The position numbers were made by a program, and so were the translations under genes. DNA of 23,729 nt from JAAYKS01 sp964479435 (GTDB lineage: Bacteria > Bacillota > Clostridia > Saccharofermentanales > UBA5734): positions 1-23,729 of the forward strand of contig CAYZME010000027.1 of assembly GCA_964479435.1 (NCBI GenBank). The letters are read 5' to 3'. A model generated the notes under the pieces. That model searched no databases. It saw only the letters and a program-made list of their open reading frames with translations, and was not told the origin of the DNA. This document shows positions 1-6,986 of this stretch, one piece after another (the first letter of the stretch is position 1; each line of letters begins with the position of its first letter).

Positions 1-637
1 TGTGATCCATGATATAGCGGACAAACGCGTTCGAACCGCGCGGGATCAACAGATCCACCTGCTCGTCCAGCGACAGCAGCCGGTCGACTTCTTCGCGCGA
101 CTCCAGCAAGCCGATCCACCCCGCCGGCAAATCCGCCGCCGTCGCGGATTGGATGATATCGGCCAAAATCCGGTTGGTATGGGCCGCTTCCGATCCGCCT
201 TTGAGCAAGACGGCATTGCCGCTTTTGAGACACAACGTCGATATTTGCACCAACGCGTCCGGGCGGGACTCAAAGATCACGCCGATGACGCCGATCGGGC
301 AGACCACGCGGTACAATTCCAGCCCTTCCGCCAGACGGCGCGCCAGCCGGGTCTGGCCGACCGGGTCGGCCAGACGGATCAGATCGCGGATGCCCGCGGC
401 GGCTTGGGCGACCCGCGGGCGATCAAAACGTAGCCGCTTGAGCAAAGGGGCGGCCAACCCGTCCGCCTCACCGGCCGCGAGATCGCGCGCGTTGGCCGCC
501 GCGATCGCCTCTGCCTGCGTTTCGAGTGCCGCGGCAATCTTTTCCAGGGCTTCATTTTTTATATCCGCGGTCAGGCTTTGCGTCGCCCAGGACGCGGTCC
601 GCGCGGCCTCCGCTTTTTCTCTCAATTTGTCTCGCAT
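1..637 (-). CDS. proA: Glutamate-5-semialdehyde dehydrogenase (gamma-glutamyl phosphate reductase), 3' end beyond window
   Basis: ProA reduces gamma-glutamyl phosphate to glutamate-5-semialdehyde with NADPH, the second step of proline synthesis from glutamate, in the cytosol. Translation of the minus strand from an ATG at 637 gives 212 residues with no stop. The family signature is clear: GVIGVIFESRPDALVQI, then CLKSGNAVLLKGGSEA and the NRIL segment of the NADPH-binding half, followed by the LIPRG region. The family is usually about 415 residues, so only the N-terminal half is here and the catalytic Cys lies outside. The start is set by AGGAGG ten bases upstream; a nearer ATG at 645 is in another frame and has the wrong spacing. 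It is preceded on the same strand by the nucleotidyltransferase gene with a 219-base gap. proB, its usual partner, is not upstream, so it may lie downstream outside the window or elsewhere. Confidence 0.95.
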   Translation of the reverse strand, partial: MRDKLREKAEAARTASWATQSLTADIKNEALEKIAAALETQAEAIAAANARDLAAGEADGLAAPLLKRLRFDRPRVAQAAAGIRDLIRLADPVGQTRLARRLAEGLELYRVVCPIGVIGVIFESRPDALVQISTLCLKSGNAVLLKGGSEAAHTNRILADIIQSATAADLPAGWIGLLESREEVDRLLSLDEQVDLLIPRGSNAFVRYIMDH

Positions 638-856
638 GATGTCATGACCTCCTGTGGAAACTGTGGATAACTCTGTGTATAACCCTCAGGACAACGGTTT
701 CAGGGTTTTCAATCGCCGCCCGATGCGTAATCTCGCAGGCGATCCATTTTGGCGGCAAGGGGTCAAAAACAATTGACAGAGTCGCCTTTTTCTGGAAAGG
801 CCGTACCTGGCGGGGTCGGCGCGGTTTCTCTGTTTATTCTGACCCTTTCGTGTCCA

Positions 857-1600
857 TCAGACGTGGACATCACCCAGGCCGTGCTTGTAACGTTCGTACA
901 TTTCCGGCGTGCCGATGTCAATGCACGTGCCCTGGAACAAATACGCGCGGATCGGCCGCTGGCGAAAGAGCCATTCGGGGAAATGTCCCGGCGCGTCCGG
1001 GCTGTAACCTTCGTCCAGGTACGTGCGGATCAGCGGCAACGTTTCACGTCGGTATAAGTATACTGCGTACGCGATGTGATCCCCGCGCGGGGTTTGCGGT
1101 TTTTCGACCAAATCGGTGACACGTCCGTTTTCGTTCAGTTGTACCACGGCAAAGCGGCGCGCGTCCTCGCCTGGCGGCAGGCGTCCGACCAGAATGGTGT
1201 CTTCCTGATGCGTATAAAAAAAATCGACGGCGTCCGCCAGTTGAAAATCAAACAGGTTGTCGCCGGCGATGACCAACAAATCGTCGTCGATGCCGGCCTG
1301 CTCGATACCAAACGCCATGTCACCGACCGCGCCCAAGCGTTCGCCGTTTTCGGTGGTTCCGTCGTCCAGCACCGTAATCGGCGCGCCGCCCGCGCGGCCG
1401 GCCGCCCAGGCGCGAAAGGCCGCGGCGTATTTGCTGTTGCTCACCACGATGGTGCGGCGGATCACCGGCAATGTGTCAATCTGGTCGGCGATCAGGTCGA
1501 GCATCGGGCGGCCGCCGATCGGCAGCAAAGCCTTGGGCACATCCCGGGTCAACGGGTACAGTCGGGTGGCGTAACCGGCCACAAGGAGCATCGCGATCAT
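857..1600 (-). CDS. Sugar-phosphate nucleotidyltransferase (NTP_transferase family)
   Basis: This 247-residue protein belongs to the RmlA/GlmU-N/ManC-type nucleotidyltransferases, which join a sugar 1-phosphate to an NTP, giving an NDP-sugar and pyrophosphate. Evidence seen: the N-terminal nucleotide-binding signature LLVAGYATRLYPLT with VPKALLPIGGRPM (residues 5-33, Lys23 in the usual phosphate-binding place), and GDN at 113-115, where the family places its metal-binding Asp. It has no C-terminal left-handed beta-helix, so it is a stand-alone transferase. Base and sugar specificity cannot be read from the sequence. The start overlaps the stop of the upstream methyltransferase gene (ATGA), and GGAGG lies six bases before the ATG, so the two genes are translationally coupled. 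Its product probably feeds cell-surface glycan synthesis; that is inference. Confidence 0.9.
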   Translation of the reverse strand: MIAMLLVAGYATRLYPLTRDVPKALLPIGGRPMLDLIADQIDTLPVIRRTIVVSNSKYAAAFRAWAAGRAGGAPITVLDDGTTENGERLGAVGDMAFGIEQAGIDDDLLVIAGDNLFDFQLADAVDFFYTHQEDTILVGRLPPGEDARRFAVVQLNENGRVTDLVEKPQTPRGDHIAYAVYLYRRETLPLIRTYLDEGYSPDAPGHFPEWLFRQRPIRAYLFQGTCIDIGTPEMYERYKHGLGDVHV

Positions 1601-2871
1601 GGTGAACCTCCGGTACTTGCCTCAGTGCGTGCCGCAGTGTGTGCCGCAGTGTGCGCCGCAGTGTGCGCCGCAGGGCGGTAATAATGGTACATCGTGCACT
1701 TAATCATACCATTGTATAATTTCCGCCGTTTGTCGGCACGGGCGCCCGCCGTGCGCTCAAACGTTTCGTCGGACGACAGGACGGTCAGGCGCAGGTCCGG
1801 GCGCAGGCGCCCGCCCGGCAAGCAAATCGCGCCGATGCCGGCCTGGATGGCGCGGGCCGCCTCCGGATCCTGCAAGCGCTCGCCATAGGGCGGATTGCAG
1901 ATCACCAGGTGGTGGTCCGCCCCCGTTTCAGCGCGCAAACGGTCCGGGTGTAATCCGCCGGCAGGGTTGCCGGCGATCGCGTCCGCCTGGTAAAAGCGCA
2001 CCGTATCGCCGACACCGGCGCGTTGCGCGTTGGCGCGCGACAATTCGACCATTTGCGGGTCGACATCGCTGCCAAACAGCGGGTATATGTTGCCGCCATA
2101 GCGCGATTCCCGCTCCGCCGCTTCTTCTCGCCCGACGGCAAAGGCGTCGCGGATCCAATGCCACGATTCGCCCCCAAAGGCGCGCCGGCGCCCGGGCGCC
2201 AGGCCGCGCGCGATCATCGCCGCCTCAATCGGAATGGTTCCCGAGCCGCAAAAGGGGTCGACCAGCGCTTCGCCCGCGGCTGGGCGCCACAGGGACAACC
2301 GCACGAGGGCGGCCGCCAGGGTCTCGCGAATCGGCGCGACGTTGCGCAGCGGCCGGTATCCCCGTTTGTGCAGGCCGGCGCCCGAGGTATCGATCATAAG
2401 GGAGGCCACGTCTTCGACCAGGCCGAAACGGATGGGTATGGTTCCGCGGGACGGATCTTCGACCAGGCGGCTGCCATCCGCCAAACCGCGCGCCGCCGCC
2501 AGGCGGGCGACCACCGCTTTTTTGATGATCGACTGGCAGGCCGAGATGCCAAATAACGCGGACTTGCGGGAGTAGCCGTCGACGGTGATCACCTGCCCCC
2601 TCTCGATCCACTCTTCCCAGGGCAGGGCGCGCGTGGCGTCAAACAGGGCGTCAAAATCGGGCGCCGGAAAGCGGGCCATCTCCAGCAACACCCGCTCACC
2701 ACAGCGCGTCCACAGATTCGCGCGCGCACAGGCCAGCGCGTAGTCGTCGCCGGCATCCAGAACCACCCGCGCGTTTTCGATCGCAATGGCTGGTGCCGGA
2801 TATCCCAGATCGCGCAATTCCGCGCCGACCAGCGCCTCCACTCCCATCAGGGTGGTAATGATCACTTTCAT
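1597..2871 (-). CDS. THUMP-domain class I SAM-dependent RNA methyltransferase (RlmL/YpsC-like)
   Basis: A 424-residue protein of the RlmL N-terminal/YpsC family, which places N2-methylguanosine on 23S rRNA. Residues about 45-160 form the ferredoxin-like/THUMP region (ANLWTRCGERVLL, the PWEEWI motif and VDGYSRKSALF). The methyltransferase follows, with SAM motif I around residue 204 (LVDPFCGSGTIPIEAA) and the catalytic NPPYGERL around residue 326. The start chosen is MKVIITTLMG, which overlaps the preceding gene by ATGA; the open frame continues upstream to 3468, but that part lies over the two upstream genes and has no similarity. The last 25 residues are unusual: a 12-bp minisatellite encodes three to four copies of Ala-Ala-His-Thr after the expected family end at YYRP. 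The exact target guanosine is inferred from the family only. Confidence 0.92.
   Translation of the reverse strand: MKVIITTLMGVEALVGAELRDLGYPAPAIAIENARVVLDAGDDYALACARANLWTRCGERVLLEMARFPAPDFDALFDATRALPWEEWIERGQVITVDGYSRKSALFGISACQSIIKKAVVARLAAARGLADGSRLVEDPSRGTIPIRFGLVEDVASLMIDTSGAGLHKRGYRPLRNVAPIRETLAAALVRLSLWRPAAGEALVDPFCGSGTIPIEAAMIARGLAPGRRRAFGGESWHWIRDAFAVGREEAAERESRYGGNIYPLFGSDVDPQMVELSRANAQRAGVGDTVRFYQADAIAGNPAGGLHPDRLRAETGADHHLVICNPPYGERLQDPEAARAIQAGIGAICLPGGRLRPDLRLTVLSSDETFERTAGARADKRRKLYNGMIKCTMYHYYRPAAHTAAHTAAHTAARTEASTGGSP
1625..1672. repeat. 12-bp tandem repeat, four units, inside the 3' end of the methyltransferase gene
   Basis: Four consecutive 12-bp units read GTGCGTGCCGCA, GTGTGTGCCGCA, GTGTGCGCCGCA and GTGTGCGCCGCA on the plus strand. 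On the coding (minus) strand they give an Ala-Ala-His-Thr repeat. Because 12 is a multiple of three, gain or loss of a unit keeps the frame and so also preserves the downstream ATGA coupling to the nucleotidyltransferase. Confidence 0.9.
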
Positions 2872-3389
2872 CGTTCGATGCCCTTTCCCTCTACCAGAAT
2901 CCGCGACACGGGCACCGCAGCGGAACCGGTTAATATGCCGGTCGCCAGCCCGCTCAGCAACAGGGCCGGCAAATAAGCAAACAACAAAGAGGCGTTGCCC
3001 AGCAAAGCGCTGGCCGCCAGAACCTGGCCGATGTTGTGCGCCACCGCGCCGCCCATCCCGACGCCGATCAGCGAAAACCAGCGTGGCCGCCCGCGCAGCA
3101 TCACCCACATGGCCAAAAGGGAGAGCGCGCCGCCGCTCGCCGACAGCAAAAACGGCACCGGCCCGTTGATCAGACCTAGGATCGCGATACGCAGCGCCAA
3201 AATGACCGCCGCCTCGCGCAAGCCCAAAGCCGACAACGCGAACAGCGTCACAATGTTGGCCAGGCCCAGCTTTATGCCGGGTATGGGGATGAGCAGCTCC
3301 ACTGGGATCATCCGCTCCAGCAACGACAACACCAGGGCGAGGGCGACCAGCATCGCGCCGCGCGTCAGTTGCCGCGACACCGTGCTCAT
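2868..3389 (-). CDS. Heptaprenyl diphosphate synthase component I / Gx transporter family membrane protein
   Basis: A 173-residue, very hydrophobic protein matching the family annotated as heptaprenyl diphosphate synthase component I (now often called Gx transporter family). Seen: GAMLVALALVLSLLERMIP at the N-terminus, then IPGIKLGLANIVTLFALSAL, the family's Gly-x-Lys-Leu-Gly-Leu-Ala-Asn signature, and about five membrane spans ending in a short basic tail. The family is ECF-transporter-like in hydropathy, and its role in polyprenyl diphosphate or quinone metabolism is an assignment by name rather than proven. The neighbour upstream encodes a NusG domain II protein, a pairing common in Bacillota. 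Start and stop overlap the genes on both sides by ATGA, so all are likely translated from one mRNA. Confidence 0.88.
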   Translation of the reverse strand: MSTVSRQLTRGAMLVALALVLSLLERMIPVELLIPIPGIKLGLANIVTLFALSALGLREAAVILALRIAILGLINGPVPFLLSASGGALSLLAMWVMLRGRPRWFSLIGVGMGGAVAHNIGQVLAASALLGNASLLFAYLPALLLSGLATGILTGSAAVPVSRILVEGKGIER

Positions 3390-3805
3390 CGGGACACCAC
3401 ATCGACGTCGCCGGGCGACGCGTCGGCGGTGCCGGCCTCGACCCGCAACAGCATCCGCCCCGGCACACAGGCCGCCAATTGACCGGGGCGGCTGAGCCAG
3501 CCGGTAACCACGCACACGCGGTCGGGGCAATCGGCGGTCAACACACGCGCGCGCCCCTCTTCCACCCGGATCGTATACGTGTACCCATTGGATGCGATCG
3601 GCACATCGCGCGGCACGGTCTTGCCGCTGAGCGGCAGCTTTTGCTCCGTCCCGTCGGCGACCCGTACCACGACCGCCAGTTGGCCGCCGGTCGCCCGCGC
3701 GGCCGCCCAAACCGGGTACAGCCACAACAGCGCGGCGGCCAGGATGGTCGCGCCCGCCAGCGCGACATCCCCCCATTTCCAGATGCGCTTCGCTCTTGTC
3801 TTCAT
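3386..3805 (-). CDS. NusG domain II-containing membrane-anchored protein
   Basis: A 139-residue protein with a basic N-terminus (MKTRAKRIWKWGD), one transmembrane segment at about residues 13-32, then a small beta-rich domain containing the NusG_II-family pattern: VEEGRARVLTADCPDRVCV, GWLSRPGQLAACVPGRMLLRV. The paired cysteines in DCPDRVCV and AACVPGR are typical of this extracytoplasmic family. The function of the family is unknown; it is not the transcription factor NusG. It heads a four-gene operon and overlaps the next gene by ATGA. The ATG at 3805 was chosen because translation from it begins with a normal membrane anchor; no strong Shine-Dalgarno sequence is seen close to it, so the exact start is less sure. 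The promoter must lie in or near the divergent tRNA promoter region. Confidence 0.85.
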   Translation of the reverse strand: MKTRAKRIWKWGDVALAGATILAAALLWLYPVWAAARATGGQLAVVVRVADGTEQKLPLSGKTVPRDVPIASNGYTYTIRVEEGRARVLTADCPDRVCVVTGWLSRPGQLAACVPGRMLLRVEAGTADASPGDVDVVSR

Positions 3806-3841
3806 CCCGTGTCGTCGGCCTTGCCGTCCGCCTCCCTTTCG

Positions 3842-3870
3842 TTGACACCTCCAAACCCTTCTACTACAAT
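3842..3870 (+). promoter_or_regulatory. Sigma-70/sigma-A promoter of the tRNA-Arg gene
   Basis: TTGACA (3842-3847) and TACAAT (3865-3870) are separated by exactly 17 bp. The expected transcription start near 3877 lies about seven bases before the mature tRNA, as is usual for a single tRNA unit. Confidence 0.85.
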
Positions 3871-3883
3871 ATCCATGCGATCT

Positions 3884-3959
3884 GGATCCGTAGCTCAGGG
3901 GATAGAGCAACCGCCTCCTAAGCGGTAGGTCGGACGTTCGATTCGTCTCGGGTCCGCCA
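3884..3959 (+). tRNA. tRNA-Arg, anticodon CCU
   Basis: A 76-base cloverleaf. The acceptor stem GGATCCG pairs with CGGGTCC (one G-U). The D arm is GCTC/GAGC and the anticodon stem ACCGC/GCGGT encloses loop CTCCTAA with anticodon CCT (reads AGG). The T arm is GGACG/CGTCT around TTCGATT. Discriminator G is followed by an encoded CCA. It has its own promoter and terminator and is transcribed alone, divergent from the NusG_II operon. Confidence 0.96.
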
Positions 3960-3968
3960 CTGTGCAGG

Positions 3969-4002
3969 CGCGTCCATCTTCTGGCGGACGCGTTTTATTT
4001 TT
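3969..4002 (+). terminator. Rho-independent terminator of the tRNA-Arg unit
   Basis: CGCGTCC (3969-3975) and GGACGCG (3986-3992) form a 7-bp GC-rich stem with a 10-base loop, followed by TTTTATTTTT (3993-4002). In the opposite direction no T tract follows the hairpin. The T tract overlaps the TAA stop codon of the convergent PAP2 gene (3995-3997). Confidence 0.92.
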
Positions 4003-4690
4003 GTGACGCCAATTGCCGCGTGCGCCCGCTCAACCAGGCCTGCGCGGCCAGACGGGCCGCGACCGCGACCGCGACCCCCGCCAGCAGGTCGGGGCTGAAG
4101 TGCTGCTTGGTAAACAGAGTCGACAGGCAGATCAGGACCGCGGTCGCAAGATTGAGCACCCGCGACACGATGCGCGCGGCCGGCGCCGCGGCAAAATCCG
4201 CGCGCAGCATCCGATCGAGTTCCCACCCGGTCAATACGGAAAAAGCCACATGGATGCTGGGTAGACAATTGTACGGCGGATCGATCGCGTAGATCGCCCG
4301 CAGCAGGCGGGGGGCCAGTGTATCGCCGCCAACCTCCGGGCGGGCGACCGTGGTGGGAAACCAGATAAAAAAGACCAGGCAAACCATCATCGTCAACAGC
4401 ATCGAAAGCGTATAGCGGTGATACGCGTGTACGGTCGATCGCCGCAGCATCAGCAACAGGATGGTCCCATAGCTGTAGAGATACCAGAAGACGTAGACAT
4501 AGACAAAGGCCGGGACCAAAGGGATGATGTCATCCACCGGCAGGCGCACCACCCAGGCGCGCCCAATGCCCGACGCGTACACGCCCGTGAGCCGGTATCC
4601 ACCCAGCGCGATCAGCACCGGCACCGCCCACAGTGCCTTCGAAAACCATCCCCGCCAGCCGGTCGGCCGCTCCTGAGTCCAACTGGGCAT
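3995..4690 (-). CDS. PAP2-superfamily membrane phosphatase-like protein
   Basis: A 231-residue polytopic protein with about six hydrophobic segments. It carries two PAP2 (type 2 phosphatidic acid phosphatase) motifs: PSIHVAFS at residues 144-151, with His147 as the likely general acid, and STLFTKQHFSPDLLAG at 190-205, with His197 as the likely nucleophile and Asp201 supporting it. The first classical motif, KxxxxxxRP, is not obvious; only RPEVGG at 117-122 resembles it. This pattern matches the inositol-phosphoceramide-synthase/aureobasidin-resistance-like branch, whose members act on lipid phosphates at the membrane. The substrate is unknown. It lies six bases after the zinc-ribbon gene on the same strand, so the two are probably co-transcribed. 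Its stop codon sits in the T tract of the convergent tRNA terminator. Confidence 0.85.
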   Translation of the reverse strand: MPSWTQERPTGWRGWFSKALWAVPVLIALGGYRLTGVYASGIGRAWVVRLPVDDIIPLVPAFVYVYVFWYLYSYGTILLLMLRRSTVHAYHRYTLSMLLTMMVCLVFFIWFPTTVARPEVGGDTLAPRLLRAIYAIDPPYNCLPSIHVAFSVLTGWELDRMLRADFAAAPAARIVSRVLNLATAVLICLSTLFTKQHFSPDLLAGVAVAVAARLAAQAWLSGRTRQLASQK

Positions 4691-4696
4691 CGCGTC

Positions 4697-5467
4697 TCAG
4701 CTCAGCGGGAGCGCCACGGCGGAGTTGTGCAGATCCTGCGGGCCGTCAAGCCCCGAGACCACAAAACCGCCGTCGGTGCCATAGACCCGTACCGTCACCT
4801 TGCCATAAACACTGCGGAACGAGTCGGTGGCAGGGTCCAGCCCATAGGCTTGCGCGCGAACGGCGCAAAAATCCCGATAGACCGCCAGCGCGGTCTCGGC
4901 ATCCACCACCTCGTCGGCAGTGGCCGAAAACAACCAGTTTCCGGTCTTGGCGATCGACCACGCGCCTTCGCCCACGTGCTTAAACGGCAGGATGGCCGGT
5001 ATCTGTCGCGACATTTCCGACCGGCGCGCGTCACGGGTCAGCGTCACCGGCAGGATCGCCGCCGCCGCCAAGACAAAAAGGGCGACAATAAAGGCGCCGA
5101 TTTGAATCTTCGCCGTCTTCGACAATTTGACCGACGGCATCTCAATCTTTTCCACTTGCGCGCGCGGCTCACGCGCGGCCGCTTCGGCGCGCGCGGCCGG
5201 CTGAGCGGCGCGGGTCGCCCTTTGCGCGGTTTTCGCGGTGTGCGCCTGCTTGAGCGCTTTATTATAGATAGAGGCGGCTTTGGGCGCCGACTCTTCTTCC
5301 GGTTGTTCTTCGTTGGGGAACTCGTACCCTTGCGGATTCGCGGCCACAACCAACGCGTCCTGGGTGTTGACAACCGCACGGCAAAACAAACATTTGGCCG
5401 TGCTGTCGTTGGTCTCGACCATCAGGATCGAGCCGCAATTGGTACAGCGGGCTTCTTTGATCGGCAT
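4697..5467 (-). CDS. Zinc-ribbon single-pass membrane protein, function unknown
   Basis: A 256-residue protein. Residues 8-29 hold a zinc ribbon: CTNCG with Cys8 and Cys11, and CLFC with Cys26 and Cys29. A long Ala/Arg/Lys/Glu-rich linker (about 60-110) follows, then one transmembrane helix at 121-141 (IQIGAFIVALFVLAAAAILP). The remaining 115 residues are predicted to lie outside the cell. The layout (cytoplasmic zinc ribbon, linker, membrane span, outer domain) is common among uncharacterised Bacillota proteins and suggests a sensor or scaffold; no enzymatic motif was recognised. AAGGA lies about 12 bases before the chosen ATG, a rather long spacing. It is followed after six bases by the PAP2 gene. 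Confidence 0.75.
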   Translation of the reverse strand: MPIKEARCTNCGSILMVETNDSTAKCLFCRAVVNTQDALVVAANPQGYEFPNEEQPEEESAPKAASIYNKALKQAHTAKTAQRATRAAQPAARAEAAAREPRAQVEKIEMPSVKLSKTAKIQIGAFIVALFVLAAAAILPVTLTRDARRSEMSRQIPAILPFKHVGEGAWSIAKTGNWLFSATADEVVDAETALAVYRDFCAVRAQAYGLDPATDSFRSVYGKVTVRVYGTDGGFVVSGLDGPQDLHNSAVALPLS

Positions 5468-5494
5468 AGTGGCATCCGTCCTTCCATTTTTGCG

Positions 5495-5509
5495 CTGTTA
5501 TTATAACAG
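5495..5509. promoter_or_regulatory. Inverted repeat with embedded -10-like element upstream of the zinc-ribbon gene
   Basis: CTGTTA-TTA-TAACAG is a perfect 6-bp inverted repeat. On the minus strand it contains TATAAT, a fitting -10 for the zinc-ribbon gene starting at 5467. No convincing -35 was found at the right distance, so this could be a promoter with an operator over it, or only an operator. Confidence 0.4.
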
Positions 5510-5532
5510 ATCGGCATCCCCTTGCGTATTGA

Positions 5533-5538
5533 TATAAT
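5533..5538 (+). promoter_or_regulatory. Possible -10 element of the galactokinase transcript
   Basis: TATAAT on the plus strand within TTGATATAATAAG. It is the only good -10 match between the divergent zinc-ribbon and galactokinase genes on this strand. The -35 region is poor. Use of this site would give a leader of about 125 bases. Confidence 0.35.
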
Positions 5539-5562
5539 AAGCCCATACGCGGGACTCTTTCC

Positions 5563-5581
5563 GGCCGCCCACGAGGCGGCC
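5563..5581 (+). other. GC-rich hairpin in the galactokinase leader
   Basis: GGCCGCC (5563-5569) and GGCGGCC (5575-5581) form a perfect 7-bp stem with loop CACGA. No T tract follows, so it is not a simple terminator. It lies just before the 17-bp tandem repeat. Confidence 0.6.
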
Positions 5582-5595
5582 GCCCGGGGCGGATG

Positions 5596-5629
5596 CGCCA
5601 TGTTGGCGGATACGCCATGTTGGCGGATA
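5596..5629. repeat. 17-bp tandem duplication in the galactokinase leader
   Basis: CGCCATGTTGGCGGATA occurs twice in direct succession (5596-5612 and 5613-5629) and is preceded by a partial copy, GGCGGATG. Each unit contains CGCCA-TGT-TGGCG and can fold into a small hairpin. The block ends about 40 bases before the galactokinase start. Confidence 0.9.
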
Positions 5630-5669
5630 CGCAAGCGCCGGGACTTTCACACCCCGCCACGGAGGACAG

Positions 5670-6986
5670 ATGCCCAACCTCGACCGGGGCGAGACCGGCC
5701 CCTCGGACGCGCTTGCCGACAACCTGGCCGCTCTCACGTGCGGTTCCGACATGACGCCCCGTGCGCTTGCGGCCGCAAGCGCACAGGCGCGGGCGCGGTT
5801 GGACGCGTTATACAGCGGCTGGCGTTCCGCCTTTGACGCCAAATCCCCGGACGGCCGCTTGTTCTCTTCGCCTGGGCGCACCGAGATCGGCGGCAACCAT
5901 TGTGACCACCAACAGGGTCGCGTGCTGTGCGCCGCGATCGACCTGGACATCCTCGCCTGGGTCCGCGCGGAGCAAACCCCGTGGATCCGTCTGGCTTCCG
6001 AGGGGATGGGGTGCGTCGACCCGGTGGATATCCGCGAAACCGGCAGACGCGAGAGCGAACAAAACCGTTCCGTGGCACTCATCCGCGGCGTGACGGACTG
6101 GTTTGTCCGCAACCGGTACCGGGTCGGCGGCTTCACTGCCTATACTACCAGTCAGATCCCACGGGGGAGCGGCTTGAGCTCATCCGCGGCCTTTGAAATG
6201 CTGGTCGCGCAAATTCTCAACCACCTCTACAACGACGGCCGCGTCCCGCCGACCGCTTGCGCGCAGGCGGCGCATTACGCGGAGACGGTCTATTTCGGCA
6301 AACCGTGTGGTTTGATGGATCAGATGGCGTGTGCGCTGGGCGGCATCCGTACGATCGATTTCGCGCAACCCGCGTCGCCCGCGACGGTCCCCCTTGCGGG
6401 GGACGCCATGGGGGAGCAGCTGGTGATGTGTGTGACCGACACCGGCGGCAGCCACGCGTCTTTGACGGCGGCGTATGCCGCCATCCCGCGCGACATGATA
6501 CAGGTCGCGCGCGAGTTGGGCGCGCCGGTGCTGGGCAAGACCGATGCGGGCGCGTTTTGGGATCGCCTGCCACAGCTTGCCGACACCTGCTCACACCGGG
6601 CCTTGCTGCGCGCCTTGCATTTTTGGGGCGAGCAGGAACGGGTCGGGCTGTTGGCGGCGGCGTGGGACGCCGGCGACGCCGCGGCTTTTCTGACCCATAT
6701 CCGCGCCTCCGGGCATTCGTCGTGGATGTGGCTGCAAAACATCCTCGAACCGGGGGAAGGGCCTGTTCAACGATTGGCATGGGGGCTGGCGGCCGCCGAA
6801 GCGCTGTTGGCCGGCCGGGGCGCGGCGCGGGTGCACGGCGGCGGCTTTGCCGGCACTTTCCAGGCTTTTTTGACACCCGCGTTATGGCCGGAATACCGAT
6901 CGCGGATGGACGCCTTGTTTGGCGCCGGCGCCACCCGCGCGCTGCGCGTTCGTACGCGCGGCACTTGTGAGGTCCGGCGCACATGA
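5670..6986 (+). CDS. galK: Galactokinase (GHMP kinase family)
   Basis: A 438-residue cytosolic kinase that phosphorylates alpha-D-galactose at C1 with ATP, the first committed Leloir step. Seen: the galactokinase signature SSPGRTEIGGNHCDHQ at residues 67-82 (the Bacillota variant of the GRVNLIGEHTDY motif) and the GHMP ATP-binding loop PRGSGLSSSAA at 164-174. The Glu-Thr-Val-Tyr-Phe-Gly-Lys and GLMDQMACALGG region follows, with the Asp expected at the catalytic site, and near the C-terminus the GHMP motif 3-like GGGFAGTFQAF. Length is somewhat above the usual 390, mostly from an N-terminal extension of about 40 residues. GGAGG is four bases from the ATG. tadA starts within its stop codon (ATGA), and galM lies 0.6 kb downstream in the opposite direction. 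Sugar specificity is a family inference; related kinases act on other sugars. Confidence 0.88.
   Translation: MPNLDRGETGPSDALADNLAALTCGSDMTPRALAAASAQARARLDALYSGWRSAFDAKSPDGRLFSSPGRTEIGGNHCDHQQGRVLCAAIDLDILAWVRAEQTPWIRLASEGMGCVDPVDIRETGRRESEQNRSVALIRGVTDWFVRNRYRVGGFTAYTTSQIPRGSGLSSSAAFEMLVAQILNHLYNDGRVPPTACAQAAHYAETVYFGKPCGLMDQMACALGGIRTIDFAQPASPATVPLAGDAMGEQLVMCVTDTGGSHASLTAAYAAIPRDMIQVARELGAPVLGKTDAGAFWDRLPQLADTCSHRALLRALHFWGEQERVGLLAAAWDAGDAAAFLTHIRASGHSSWMWLQNILEPGEGPVQRLAWGLAAAEALLAGRGAARVHGGGFAGTFQAFLTPALWPEYRSRMDALFGAGATRALRVRTRGTCEVRRT

Noticed and set aside
1625..1672. CRISPR-like array
   Set aside because: The units are 12-bp direct repeats without spacers inside a coding region; no CRISPR array was seen anywhere in the window.
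2872..3468. N-terminal extension of 199 codons on the methyltransferase frame
   Set aside because: It overlaps two well-supported genes on the same strand in another frame and is Arg/Gly-rich shadow sequence; the family start MKVIITT at 2871 has the ATGA overlap.
4418..5506. Long plus-strand open frame opposite the PAP2 and zinc-ribbon genes
   Set aside because: It is antisense to two recognised genes, has Arg/Gln/His-rich composition and no motif; long antisense frames are expected in GC-rich DNA.
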